From a virus: a stretch of DNA of 64,000 nt. The stretch spans positions 62,001-126,000 of the IMG/VR virus record IMGVR_UViG_3300050821_002122; one strand, given 5' to 3'. The notes under the pieces were generated by a model that worked only from the letters and a program-made list of their open reading frames with translations, searched no databases and was not told the DNA's origin. Shown one piece after another: positions 44,412 through 51,608 of the stretch; position 1 is the stretch's first letter; each line of letters starts with the position of its first letter. Both the position numbers and the translations under genes were made by a program.

Positions 44412-45541
44412 CATTATGTTCGATGTGGTTCGCGATACCACACCCGCTAGCTTTGGGCCTCAGCTAACTGCTGCATGTTACCATGCAGAGCAGACTATAT
44501 CACGCTCCTACAAGGAGCCCTTTCTTTTCGAGTGCGCTTGCACCCTACTCTACTTGCTTCCGCACATGCGGGCTTTCGATAGTCGTTAGGCATTTAATCT
44601 ACATACGAGTAATCTGGATAATTCTTGGAACGAATACGATTTAGGATGGTTGCGGTAACTACACCAAGTTTTCTTGCTGCTGCTGTCATGCTTACGTAGG
44701 TTTTTTTACCAATTCGAACCCTCCGCGTGTTGGGAGGAAGTTTACCTTTGTTAAGCTCTGACAAAAGCTGTTTTGTTTTCTTGGTATGTACTTTACCAGC
44801 GAACGAATTCACGTAATCATCGGCAGCCACTCGTGCCAATGCTGATTTTCGATAATTTTCTCTGGCTTCAGGTGTAGTGATGCGCCCGACAGCCTTTTGA
44901 TTACCTAACATGGCATCTGAAAGAATCTTTCTAACTTTTTTAGTATGCGTGTTTCCATACATACCGTTAAGCTCACCAGGTCTGCCCCACGTTTCATCTC
45001 GTTCGTCTTGAGTCATTGCAGCGATGTTCTTATGCATTGTGGTTTTGATCTGCGCTATTATTTCAGTGCGCCTACCATTACGCGTAAGATTATCACCACC
45101 GACAGCGCGCATTCCAATAGTCAATGCTTTTTTATTTTGAAGATTTTTTCGTATTAATTTATCTTCAAGTTTATAAGCATCTCCCCTATCAAGTAGTTTT
45201 ACCACGGTAAAAGTCAGATCAGACGCACCATATTTATCATACAGTTTTTGTAACTTCTGATTTATATGGTCACCACTTGCCAATGCCTTAAGGTGGCCTC
45301 TCTTCCGCGCTCGCATGTTTTTTGAACTACCGTGATAGAATTTTCCAGTTGCTGCACTCGTTATTTTGTAAACACCGCATAGTATTTTCATGACACCTCC
45401 CATTTGGTAGCATCATTAAATTGTGTAGCTAAAAGCGATGTCTAGAATGTAGATATTTAGCACGGGATTGGGTCTGTGACCGTTCCCCGTTTAGAAAGGT
45501 TTGCTAGATAGGTTGCCCTATCAAGGCGCTCAGTGTATCGA
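44412..45541 (-). ncRNA. Group I (IA2-like) self-splicing intron in thymidylate synthase
   Basis: 1130 bases between the exons. The 5' exon ends in U, the intron ends in G (AACATAATG, 44412-44420), and exon GCGU can pair with intron GCGC to give the U.G pair of P1. Core strings: AAACGGGGAACG (45481-45492), ATCCCGTGCTAAAT (within 45455-45470), GCCTAACGACTATC (44578-44591) and GATATAGTC (44493-44501); GACTAT and ATAGTC form P7. GCATGGTAACATGC (44473-44486) forms a hairpin. From memory these strings match the T4 td intron. The intron carries the endonuclease at 44594-45391. Confidence 0.93.
44594..45391 (-). CDS. GIY-YIG homing endonuclease in the intron
   Basis: Product of 265 residues from ATG 45391 (GGGAGGT upstream). 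N-terminal GIY-YIG nuclease: CGVYKITSAATGKFYHGSS, then MRARKRGHLKAL and a Glu in YKLEDKLI. Zinc-independent NUMOD-type DNA-binding repeats follow (ELNGMYGNTHTKKVRKILSD; AGKVHTKKTKQLLSELNKG), and a helix-turn-helix-like NUMOD1 motif SMTAAARKLGVVTATILNRI ends the chain. It is the counterpart of I-TevI of the T4 td intron and would spread the intron to intronless alleles. Confidence 0.93.
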   Translation of the reverse strand: MKILCGVYKITSAATGKFYHGSSKNMRARKRGHLKALASGDHINQKLQKLYDKYGASDLTFTVVKLLDRGDAYKLEDKLIRKNLQNKKALTIGMRAVGGDNLTRNGRRTEIIAQIKTTMHKNIAAMTQDERDETWGRPGELNGMYGNTHTKKVRKILSDAMLGNQKAVGRITTPEARENYRKSALARVAADDYVNSFAGKVHTKKTKQLLSELNKGKLPPNTRRVRIGKKTYVSMTAAARKLGVVTATILNRIRSKNYPDYSYVD

Positions 45542-46165
45542 ACGCATGAGCATTGTCATATGCAAAGTGCCATCTGAGCGCGGCAGGAATTGGAAACTCA
45601 TGTGGCACGCAGGCAAAGCGATCTTATCGATTACCGCCGGATTCCACGCAGTGACGATGATGCGGCGGCTCTGGCTATTGTTCCGAATGTCATTCAAGGC
45701 GTTAGCCAATTGGTCGATACGTTGCTGGGCCACAATGCCGGTTTTGCCTTCCCAGACAAAATCAAATATGGGCATCAGGTGGTCCGGCAAGAAAGGTGCC
45801 TCAGTTAGAATTTGTGGCTGACCTGCCCAGTTACGCCACTGACTGCCGTAGACTGGTCCCAGATCGTCTACGCCTTTACGGTTCGGATTGGCCAACCACG
45901 CAGCGTTCTCGTTGGCGTTCTGATCCCAGACCTTACACCCGTTTGCCCTGAACTCGGCTGCTGATGTGGCGCCATTCAGGAAGCTGATGTATTCACCCTT
46001 GACTGAATCGAAGGCCAGCTTCTTGGTTGTGGTTGCTGGGAAGCCGTCGCGCAGATCGTAGCGCAGCATCTCACCTGGTGTAGTGATCGTGTCGATGCCA
46101 GTACGGTTGGGTTCACGCTGGCCGACGGTCAAAACGTGCTTCATCAAATCTTGGTAGTTTTTCAT
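45542..46165 (-). CDS. td: Thymidylate synthase, exon 1
   Basis: First exon, 208 codons from ATG 46165 (AGGAAGC upstream). It contains NRTGIDTITTPGEMLRYDL (Arg for phosphate binding), GPVYGSQWRNW, SRRIIVTAWNP and the catalytic Cys187 in ALPACHMSFQF. After Arg208 the frame would end within nine bases in the intron, so splicing is required for an active enzyme. dTMP supply pairs with the FolE and deazaguanine genes of the same region only by location. Confidence 0.93.
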
Positions 46166-46190
46166 TTTTGCTTCCTATTAATGAATATCG

Positions 46191-46229
46191 AAAAATACGG
46201 AGGTGGAATCTTGTGGTATTCCACCTCCG
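46191..46229 (-). terminator. Rho-independent terminator upstream of thymidylate synthase
   Basis: Minus strand CGGAGGTGGAAT pairs with ATTCCACCTCCG (12 pairs; plus 46218-46229 and 46198-46209) followed by ATTTTT. It ends the transcript of the small-gene block (46237 onward). The thymidylate synthase ATG lies 26 bases downstream. Confidence 0.92.
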
Positions 46230-46236
46230 CTTTCTG

Positions 46237-46461
46237 TTACAGACCGTCGCCTACGCCCTCCAGGGGAATCAGCGCACTTGGGTAAAACAGGCCATCGGCA
46301 ATCTCAACTGCGACACCATGTTGCGTGCCATCCGCACCAGTGAAATAGCCGTAAAGATTGCCCTGCTCATCCCGGCGAATGAAGCCCACATGACGCACGT
46401 TGTTGGCATGCCATTCGTATGCACCCACACCAGTTACTTCCGAACCTTTAAGACCGACCAT
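46237..46461 (-). CDS. Small GAY-WH repeat-family protein
   Basis: Product of 74 residues with GAGAATAA upstream. It is paralogous to the C-terminal 75 residues of the gene at 47015-47413: GVGAYEWHANNVRHVGFIRR against GEGAYIWQNQGMRHLGFIQR, then DEQGNLYGYF against DKRGYLSGSF and ADGLFY against GDGTFA. Small beta fold expected, function unknown. Confidence 0.7.
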   Translation of the reverse strand: MVGLKGSEVTGVGAYEWHANNVRHVGFIRRDEQGNLYGYFTGADGTQHGVAVEIADGLFYPSALIPLEGVGDGL

Positions 46462-46462
46462 T

Positions 46463-46666
46463 TTATTCTCCTTGAATTGTTACCTCGTCCCATTTGGAAC
46501 GACAGGCGTCTTCGATGTAATCCAAAATTTCTTCCAACGACATACGGTCATCAAAACAGCAACCATATCCTTCAGCACAGCCCATATACTTCGCCGTAAA
46601 ATGCCAACTGTTATACTCAAGAGTCTTGCCCGCAAGTAGCAACTGCCTTGCCTTCGCCCTGTCCAT
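46463..46666 (-). CDS. Small conserved phage protein
   Basis: Product of 67 residues starting at ATG 46666 (AAGGTGAGTC upstream). It begins MDRAKARQLLLAGKTLEYN, continues SWHFTAKYMGCAEGYGCCF and ends in an acidic helix. It overlaps the 3' part of the frame of the gene at 46670-47025. Its own ribosome site and protein-like composition favour it as the real gene in the overlap. Confidence 0.65.
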   Translation of the reverse strand: MDRAKARQLLLAGKTLEYNSWHFTAKYMGCAEGYGCCFDDRMSLEEILDYIEDACRSKWDEVTIQGE

Positions 46667-46669
46667 GAC

Positions 46670-47025
46670 TCACCTTCTTTTTTGTAGATACCACGAGTTG
46701 TCCAGTCAAACTTACGATTGTACGGCTGCAGGTCAGCCTTATATGCTGCCCACACGGCTTTGCGTTCGGCAGCTTCTTTTTCTTGCTTAACCACAAGTTC
46801 GTTATACTGAGCGTCAGCAGCAGCCTTTGCTTCGGGTGTTGCCAGCATGCGTCGCGCGATGCCCATACGTGTGTTAGCAAGATACAGGCTATCTGCTAGA
46901 CCACAACCTAACGCATTCAACGAAGCATAGCCTAACGAATACGGCACACCATAGTGATGCATGTGAACGCGGTTACGATACGCCCAGTAGGCTTTCGACA
47001 GGTAGCGTTGGTGCTTACGTTTCAT
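46670..47025 (-). CDS. Unknown basic protein with apparent 3' frame disruption
   Basis: N-terminal 118 residues (KRKHQRYLSKAYWAYRNRVH, GLADSLYLANTRMGIARRM, then an Ala/Glu/Lys helix) look genuine. In the frame as given, translation runs 63 codons on through the next gene with unlikely composition to 46480. At A6 (46678-46683) one more A would end the protein at TGA 46670-46672, four bases before the next ATG. I therefore give the probable natural end. A sequencing error, mutation or -1 slippage would all fit. Confidence 0.5.
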
Positions 47026-47413
47026 TGAAAAACTCCGTCATACTGATATGAAAGAACAGACCTTCCGCAAACGTACCGTCACCGTAGTCCAAGATAATGG
47101 CACGCACGCTACCGTCTGCTGCCACGAAACTACCGCTCAGGTAACCACGCTTGTCGCGTTGAATGAAACCCAGATGTCGCATGCCTTGATTTTGCCATAT
47201 GTAAGCACCTTCGCCCACTTTATCCGCAGTGATACCCTTCATTGTTGCCTCCAAGATCTTCGGCTTGAACGAATCGCAATCTTGGCCGTCATTGGCAAGA
47301 TTGAACGTGTACTTGAACCCGCTAGCTGTCTTGTCCTTCCAGCAGCCGAGGCGCACACCAACCGCACTACAGTTTGGATACGCATGCACGCAGGTACCGC
47401 AGTTCTTGGTCAT
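47015..47413 (-). CDS. Cys-rich module fused to GAY-W module
   Basis: Product of 132 residues from ATG 47413 (ATGA overlap). The first 57 residues contain CGTC, CSAVG, GCWKD and DGQDCDSF, a small Cys-rich domain. The last 75 residues are the paralogue of 46237-46461. The second module starts with its own ATG (47242-47240) five bases after GGAGG, so two products, the full chain and the short form, may be made. Function unknown. Confidence 0.6.
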   Translation of the reverse strand: MTKNCGTCVHAYPNCSAVGVRLGCWKDKTASGFKYTFNLANDGQDCDSFKPKILEATMKGITADKVGEGAYIWQNQGMRHLGFIQRDKRGYLSGSFVAADGSVRAIILDYGDGTFAEGLFFHISMTEFFNET

Positions 47414-47733
47414 AGGTCCGCCATATAGATAGCTGACGGACGCATGCTGATCCTGTAGTCGCCGTCGTAGACATTGAAGTCTTCGACTGGGCCATCGTTG
47501 ACTGTATCGGTCTTCAACACATAGTGAACCTGACAACCAGCAATCGTTGTGTTGCCGACCTGCATGTACCAATTGGCGGACTTACCGTTTGGCCTGATAC
47601 CCAACGTATCCTCGGCTGTGCAGACACCATTTAGGGTGCCGAAGATAGCTCGGTACTGTTTGCCGTCAGCACCATAGAACCAGCTGTCTACGGTCACCAG
47701 AACTTTGTCACCAACCTGAGCGTTAATCATCAT
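47410..47733 (-). CDS. Unknown beta-rich protein
   Basis: Product of 107 residues; start overlaps the previous stop (ATGATGA; ATG 47733 or 47730). It contains GDKVLVTVDSWFYGADGKQY, RAIFGTLNGV, RPNGKSANWYMQVGN and GCQVHYVLKTD, a single small beta barrel by appearance. No family function known to me. Confidence 0.6.
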   Translation of the reverse strand: MMINAQVGDKVLVTVDSWFYGADGKQYRAIFGTLNGVCTAEDTLGIRPNGKSANWYMQVGNTTIAGCQVHYVLKTDTVNDGPVEDFNVYDGDYRISMRPSAIYMADL

Positions 47734-48260
47734 TGCACCATGAATGGTATGTGGAAGTGCTTCAGAGCCAACTCAACCTGCAGAGTGGACCAATCGAAAA
47801 GCGGGTACACGTATTGCTGACCATGTTCACCCAGTTCGAGGTACATGGGCATTTGTTCGATTGGCCACTGTACACCCCTGACGTCAAGCGTCTTACCTGG
47901 ATGGCGATCCATACGCAAACCACTGATGCACGTAATAAGACCCATTTCTTTAGCGTCAGCAGCCGCAGGCGCCGAGTAGTAATACTGCGTCAGCGTCTTG
48001 GTAAGCTCAGGCGCAGTAACACCAGGTTCGATGTTGAATACAACCGGGCATCCGATGCTGGCCTCACCAAGCAGTTCCATTATAAGAGTCGATGAGCGGC
48101 CACCGCTGTGTGCAACGTAGAGGCTATCACGGTCAAACGGGATTGCCTTCAATCGCTTGATGGTTTCTTCGATCATACCTGGTACAGTGCCGGTCATGAA
48201 TGCCAGGTATTCAGGAGTATGGCCTTGAGCAGCCAAGTAGCGGTCATCGATCAGTTGCAT
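47730..48260 (-). CDS. PAPS-reductase-type PP-loop protein, motif variant
   Basis: Product of 176 residues from ATG 48260 (GGAGACGAC upstream). N-type ATP-pyrophosphatase fold: LYVAHSGGRSSTLIMELL carries the PP-loop, in which the usual Asp of SGGxDS is Ser (SGGRSS). The C-terminal YPLFDWSTLQVELAL matches the PAPS reductase/DndC family. It is related to the protein at 53781-54371, which has an intact loop. In this modification block it could activate a substrate by adenylation, but the loop change makes activity uncertain. Confidence 0.78.
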   Translation of the reverse strand: MQLIDDRYLAAQGHTPEYLAFMTGTVPGMIEETIKRLKAIPFDRDSLYVAHSGGRSSTLIMELLGEASIGCPVVFNIEPGVTAPELTKTLTQYYYSAPAAADAKEMGLITCISGLRMDRHPGKTLDVRGVQWPIEQMPMYLELGEHGQQYVYPLFDWSTLQVELALKHFHIPFMVQ

Positions 48261-48438
48261 TGTCGTCTCCATCGTATGGTGGTGGGGTTTGGGTCTGCGT
48301 TTCTCCACACATGGGACAACCGTCCTGCGTGTAGTGAATGTTGTCCACAGTTTGGATATGTGCAGGGTACCAATTGCCGCACAAACACTGTGCTACAATC
48401 TGAGGTTTATCTTTGCATGCCTTCCAGTCCAAGACCAT
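48244..48438 (-). CDS. Small zinc-ribbon protein
   Basis: Product of 64 residues from ATG 48438 (AAGGAG upstream; TGATG overlap with the folE stop). Two Cys pairs, CLCGNWY and CPMCGE, 22 residues apart, make a zinc ribbon. It is similar to the protein at 56723-56914 (CKCGHIY, CANCGD). These may be nucleic acid- or partner-binding adaptors in the modification block. Confidence 0.68.
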   Translation of the reverse strand: MVLDWKACKDKPQIVAQCLCGNWYPAHIQTVDNIHYTQDGCPMCGETQTQTPPPYDGDDNATDR

Positions 48439-49124
48439 CACGTTGCTCCTTTGGTTTGCTCCACCATACGGTAGAATTCTTCTTTTAGGGATTTGTCGGT
48501 GCGCATTTCACCACGCATCACGGAGGTGACCATACGACTACCTTGATCCTTCACACCGCGGTGGCCGCAGCACAAATGATTGCCCACGACCATAACGGCC
48601 AGACCTAATGGTTCGGTCAACGCCTCCAGCTCATTAGCTATCTGATCTGTAAGTTCCTCCTGAATTTGCGGGCGGCTTGCTATATGAGCCACGATGCGAT
48701 GGAACTTGGAGAGGCCGATCAGTTTGTCTTGAGGTAAGACACCGATGTAGGCCTGTCCGGTAATAGGTACCAGATGGTGGGCACATGAGCTACGCATATT
48801 AATGGGGCCAACGACGTATAGCTCATCGACCTTATTCACGTTAGGGAATTCAGTGACATCGGGCATCGGAACATACCGACCGTTGAAGGTCTCCAATACC
48901 AGCATCTTGGCAAAGCGACGAGCGGTATCTGCCGAGTTATGATCGTTCTTCGTGTCGATGACCAGCGACTTTAGCACTGCCTGCATTTTGGTAGCAACCT
49001 CATCGACCAACAGTGGTATGTCTTTCTCATCGATTGCCGACGAGATGTTGTCGTTGCTGAAGAACCGCATTTTACCTGCTGCGAGTCGGTCACGAATAAC
49101 ATCACTGATTGGTTTGATTTTCAT
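48438..49124 (-). CDS. folE: GTP cyclohydrolase I
   Basis: Product of 228 residues from ATG 49124 (GGGGATC upstream, ATGA overlap with queE). FolE signatures: RSSCAHHLVPITGQAYIGVL (zinc Cys114 and His), LIGLSKFHRIV, RPQIQEELT and GNHLCCGHRGV with the second zinc Cys. It opens GTP to dihydroneopterin triphosphate, first step of folate and 7-deazaguanine synthesis. Coupling with queE and the DpdA-like gene points to deazaguanine. Confidence 0.95.
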   Translation of the reverse strand: MKIKPISDVIRDRLAAGKMRFFSNDNISSAIDEKDIPLLVDEVATKMQAVLKSLVIDTKNDHNSADTARRFAKMLVLETFNGRYVPMPDVTEFPNVNKVDELYVVGPINMRSSCAHHLVPITGQAYIGVLPQDKLIGLSKFHRIVAHIASRPQIQEELTDQIANELEALTEPLGLAVMVVGNHLCCGHRGVKDQGSRMVTSVMRGEMRTDKSLKEEFYRMVEQTKGAT

Positions 49125-49909
49125 GCGATCCCCAGAAAAATATGTGCTTGAATACTGACGTTGATAGAGTGCTTCAGTGCGTAGGCTGCCGCGTATTGGA
49201 AGTTTGCTGCGGTCTGTACTTTGTCCACCAAGCCGTCTTCCCAGATGGAAGAAACTTCGCCCATGTACGCCTTCTGATAGATCACCATAGGTGACACGTA
49301 TATAGGCTTGTGGCTTTCTAGCGCCCAATCAGGAACCTCATGATGCGGGTTGTCTGGATCAGCAGATATAACAAACTTAAGGCAGTTAGCCCACCAGAGG
49401 ACGTCGTTGTTGATTTTCGGATACTTGCCAGTATTGACATTTGCTTTAGGCGAAACAACCGATACGAAACGTTTGGTCATCTTGCGACGCACTGCCTCCA
49501 AGTAGAACTTGGGCTGCGTACCGTTGGTTTCCAGTTGGATCGTCTCGAACATCGGCTCTGCCAAAACGATCAGATCGAGTAACGCCAGTTGCAACGTTGG
49601 TTCTCCGCCTGTGATGACCAGTATCTGTTTCTTGTTGTAGCCCTGGGTCATGATGAAGTCTAGCAACTCCTGCGGAGTGTAGGCATTAGCAGTATCGAAC
49701 TGGAAACTGGTATCGCAGAAGTGGCAGAAATCAGTCTTCGATCCGTAGTTGCAGCCAGCTAGGCGCACGAACATAGCTGGACGGCCCACCAAAGGACCCT
49801 CACCTTGATGCGTTGCGAAGACAGACGAAACCAACAGGCGACCATCCAGCGCCTTGTAATCTCGCGCAGATACATTGCGATCTGCGTTTTGGGGAATAAT
49901 TGGGATCAT
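49121..49909 (-). CDS. queE: 7-carboxy-7-deazaguanine synthase (radical SAM)
   Basis: Product of 262 residues. The start SVFATHQGEGPLVGRPAMFV is the QueE opening, followed by RLAGCNYG and DFCHFCDT; Cys53, Cys62 and Cys65 bind the iron-sulfur cluster in a CX8CX2C variant. VITGGEPTLQ and LETNGTQ are the SAM-binding segments. It converts the QueD product to 7-carboxy-7-deazaguanine. GAGGAAT ribosome site. Confidence 0.93.
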   Translation of the reverse strand: MIPIIPQNADRNVSARDYKALDGRLLVSSVFATHQGEGPLVGRPAMFVRLAGCNYGSKTDFCHFCDTSFQFDTANAYTPQELLDFIMTQGYNKKQILVITGGEPTLQLALLDLIVLAEPMFETIQLETNGTQPKFYLEAVRRKMTKRFVSVVSPKANVNTGKYPKINNDVLWWANCLKFVISADPDNPHHEVPDWALESHKPIYVSPMVIYQKAYMGEVSSIWEDGLVDKVQTAANFQYAAAYALKHSINVSIQAHIFLGIA

Positions 49910-49918
49910 GGTAATTCC

Positions 49919-50275
49919 TCAGTAGATCATTTTGTGATGGTCCTTGGTCTCGGCCAACTGGATACCATCGGATTTTGATTTGACGACTGCAGGTTTAAGT
50001 TCGCGTATGAAGCCCTTTATGAGCATAACCTCTGCATCGCGCTTCGGACGTACTGTTGACCGCATGTATAGACCTCGCGCATAAACAGCATCGCAGATCG
50101 GGATACCACAGACCTTCAGAGTGTCAACGTGATCGTAGATATATACATCGTTCGGTTTGCCAGCTTTGACCCAAGCATACACTGACTTGTAGGTCTCCTT
50201 GTCGATCCTGCCAAAGATCAGGCCACCTACTCGGCGTTTGACCTTACAGGAATTTGCGACTATGGAATTTTTCAT
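49919..50275 (-). CDS. Unknown protein between queE and dpdA
   Basis: Product of 118 residues that starts 32 bases inside the dpdA 3' end (GAGGAG upstream). Contains VYAWVKAGKPNDVYIYDHVD, CGIPICDAVYARGLYMRSTV and a Lys-rich C-terminus. No family recognised. Tight coupling between two modification genes suggests it serves the same pathway, for example as a DNA-binding partner; that is inference. Confidence 0.6.
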   Translation of the reverse strand: MKNSIVANSCKVKRRVGGLIFGRIDKETYKSVYAWVKAGKPNDVYIYDHVDTLKVCGIPICDAVYARGLYMRSTVRPKRDAEVMLIKGFIRELKPAVVKSKSDGIQLAETKDHHKMIY

Positions 50276-51530
50276 AGCTCCTCAGTATCTTGGTATAAAG
50301 TTCTTGATTGGGGACCTTACCCGTTGACCGAAACAACGACTTGGTCGTATTGGATTGTCGCAGGGTAGTGAATTTATCTTTCTCGATAATAGACTCAGCA
50401 TACTTAACAAACTTGTGGAATTCGTTGTACTTGAGCGTCAGGTTCAGTGTCTTGTAAATCTCTTCCAGCTTCACTGTGCCTTTAACGTACTGGTAGGCCA
50501 TGTCACTCATCAGCTTAGCCCACTGTGCGCGCACCCACAGGTTGTGGGCCTCCAGTACGTAGGTGTTGTTGACGATGCGGATGTCATCCAGCGCAAAGCA
50601 AACCGGACAGTTACAGGGCATCGCTTGGTGGTAAGTCTGTTTCTTGTGTAGGCTTATCGTCTGGAAGTCGTAAGTGTCGTACATGCCAACCAAAGCACCA
50701 AGGCGATGGCTAACCGAGTCGGCACCAATCGATTTGACGTAGCCTGACGAATCGAGCAATGCGTATATAAACAGCCAGAACTTGGAGGTGATACCAAGCA
50801 CATGGAAGTAGCGAGCGGATTTGTGGTAGCGTTGAACCACATACATCAAGCTCTCTAGAGCAGTGGTCACGTGATCGACGCCAGGAGCAGGTTTGATACC
50901 CAGACCTGCGATGGCTATAACCCTAGCCTTACGGTCTAGAACATCCAAGCGCGATTTGCGCCGAGCTAACGTTGATCCGTGACTGATGATTGCGAGATCG
51001 ATACCTGGCTTCAGATGCTTCAACATGAAGTCATCGTTGGCTTTAATCATCTTCGACACTGGGTCCCAGAACATATGCTCAGCAGCCGACGGCACCGGCA
51101 AGTCAAGGGGCATTGCGATGTTCGCCTTCACGTTGTAAAGCTTGACGAGATTGGTTGGGTCAACAAAGTCGACCGTACCTTTCAGCATTTGAAAGCCGCC
51201 GCTATCAACAATCGATTCGATGCCTTGCTGCTCGAATGGTTCTTTGATGAATCCACCGTGGATAGGATTGGCCAGAACCTTCGTGATGCCGCAGTTCTTT
51301 AGGAAGGACGAACTCAATGTTGGTACGATGACGTCGGCTTGGTCCTTCGATGTGACGCCACCGCGTGTAGAAGTATTGACGACAACGATGGTCTTCTCCT
51401 TCGCTCGCCATCTCTTGTACAGCTTACCGTGTTCGGATGTCTCCGCTTCATTTGGTTTGTTGGTAATCTGTATTTGAGTTGTGCGATCAGAGTAGCCCTC
51501 ACCACCGGCAGGAACGTAGCAGAGAGTCAT
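50244..51530 (-). CDS. dpdA: DpdA-like DNA-guanine transglycosylase
   Basis: Product of 428 residues of the tRNA-guanine transglycosylase superfamily: the base-exchange Asp109 in IVDSGGFQMLKG, MPLDLP, a candidate nucleophile Asp in YVKSIGADSVSH, and zinc ligands CNCPVC with His some 20 residues on. The chain is diverged from tRNA enzymes and lies with queE and folE, as phage and bacterial DpdA enzymes do, which exchange guanine in DNA for a 7-deazaguanine. A promoter-like site and a terminator lie just upstream, so it may start an operon. Confidence 0.85.
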   Translation of the reverse strand: MTLCYVPAGGEGYSDRTTQIQITNKPNEAETSEHGKLYKRWRAKEKTIVVVNTSTRGGVTSKDQADVIVPTLSSSFLKNCGITKVLANPIHGGFIKEPFEQQGIESIVDSGGFQMLKGTVDFVDPTNLVKLYNVKANIAMPLDLPVPSAAEHMFWDPVSKMIKANDDFMLKHLKPGIDLAIISHGSTLARRKSRLDVLDRKARVIAIAGLGIKPAPGVDHVTTALESLMYVVQRYHKSARYFHVLGITSKFWLFIYALLDSSGYVKSIGADSVSHRLGALVGMYDTYDFQTISLHKKQTYHQAMPCNCPVCFALDDIRIVNNTYVLEAHNLWVRAQWAKLMSDMAYQYVKGTVKLEEIYKTLNLTLKYNEFHKFVKYAESIIEKDKFTTLRQSNTTKSLFRSTGKVPNQELYTKILRSYEKFHSRKFL

Positions 51531-51554
51531 ATAGTCTTTCGTGATTAGATACTA

Positions 51555-51563
51555 CTATTTACT
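51555..51563 (-). promoter_or_regulatory. AGTAAATA-type promoter-like site before dpdA
   Basis: Minus strand reads GCAGTAAATAGTA, 25 bases upstream of the dpdA ATG and directly after the terminator at 51569-51600, where a new promoter would be expected. Same core as at 26100, 56717 and 59570. Confidence 0.55.
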
Positions 51564-51568
51564 GCGAC

Positions 51569-51600
51569 AAAAGGCACTGCTCTTGTTAGGAGTCAGTGCC
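51569..51600 (-). terminator. Rho-independent terminator after glycosyltransferase
   Basis: Minus strand GGCACTG pairs with CAGTGCC (plus 51594-51600 and 51573-51579), followed by TTTT. It ends the transcript carrying the glycosyltransferase and deacetylase genes before dpdA. Confidence 0.82.
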
Positions 51601-51608
51601 CAGTTGTC

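Noticed and set aside
46480-46669. C-terminal 63 residues of the frame from 47025
   Set aside because: Composition is unlike a protein domain and it overlaps a gene with its own ribosome site; treated as out-of-frame reading.
49125-49328. 68-residue N-terminal extension of FolE
   Set aside because: It lies inside queE, has basic low-quality sequence, and ATG 49124 has a ribosome site and an ATGA overlap with the queE stop.
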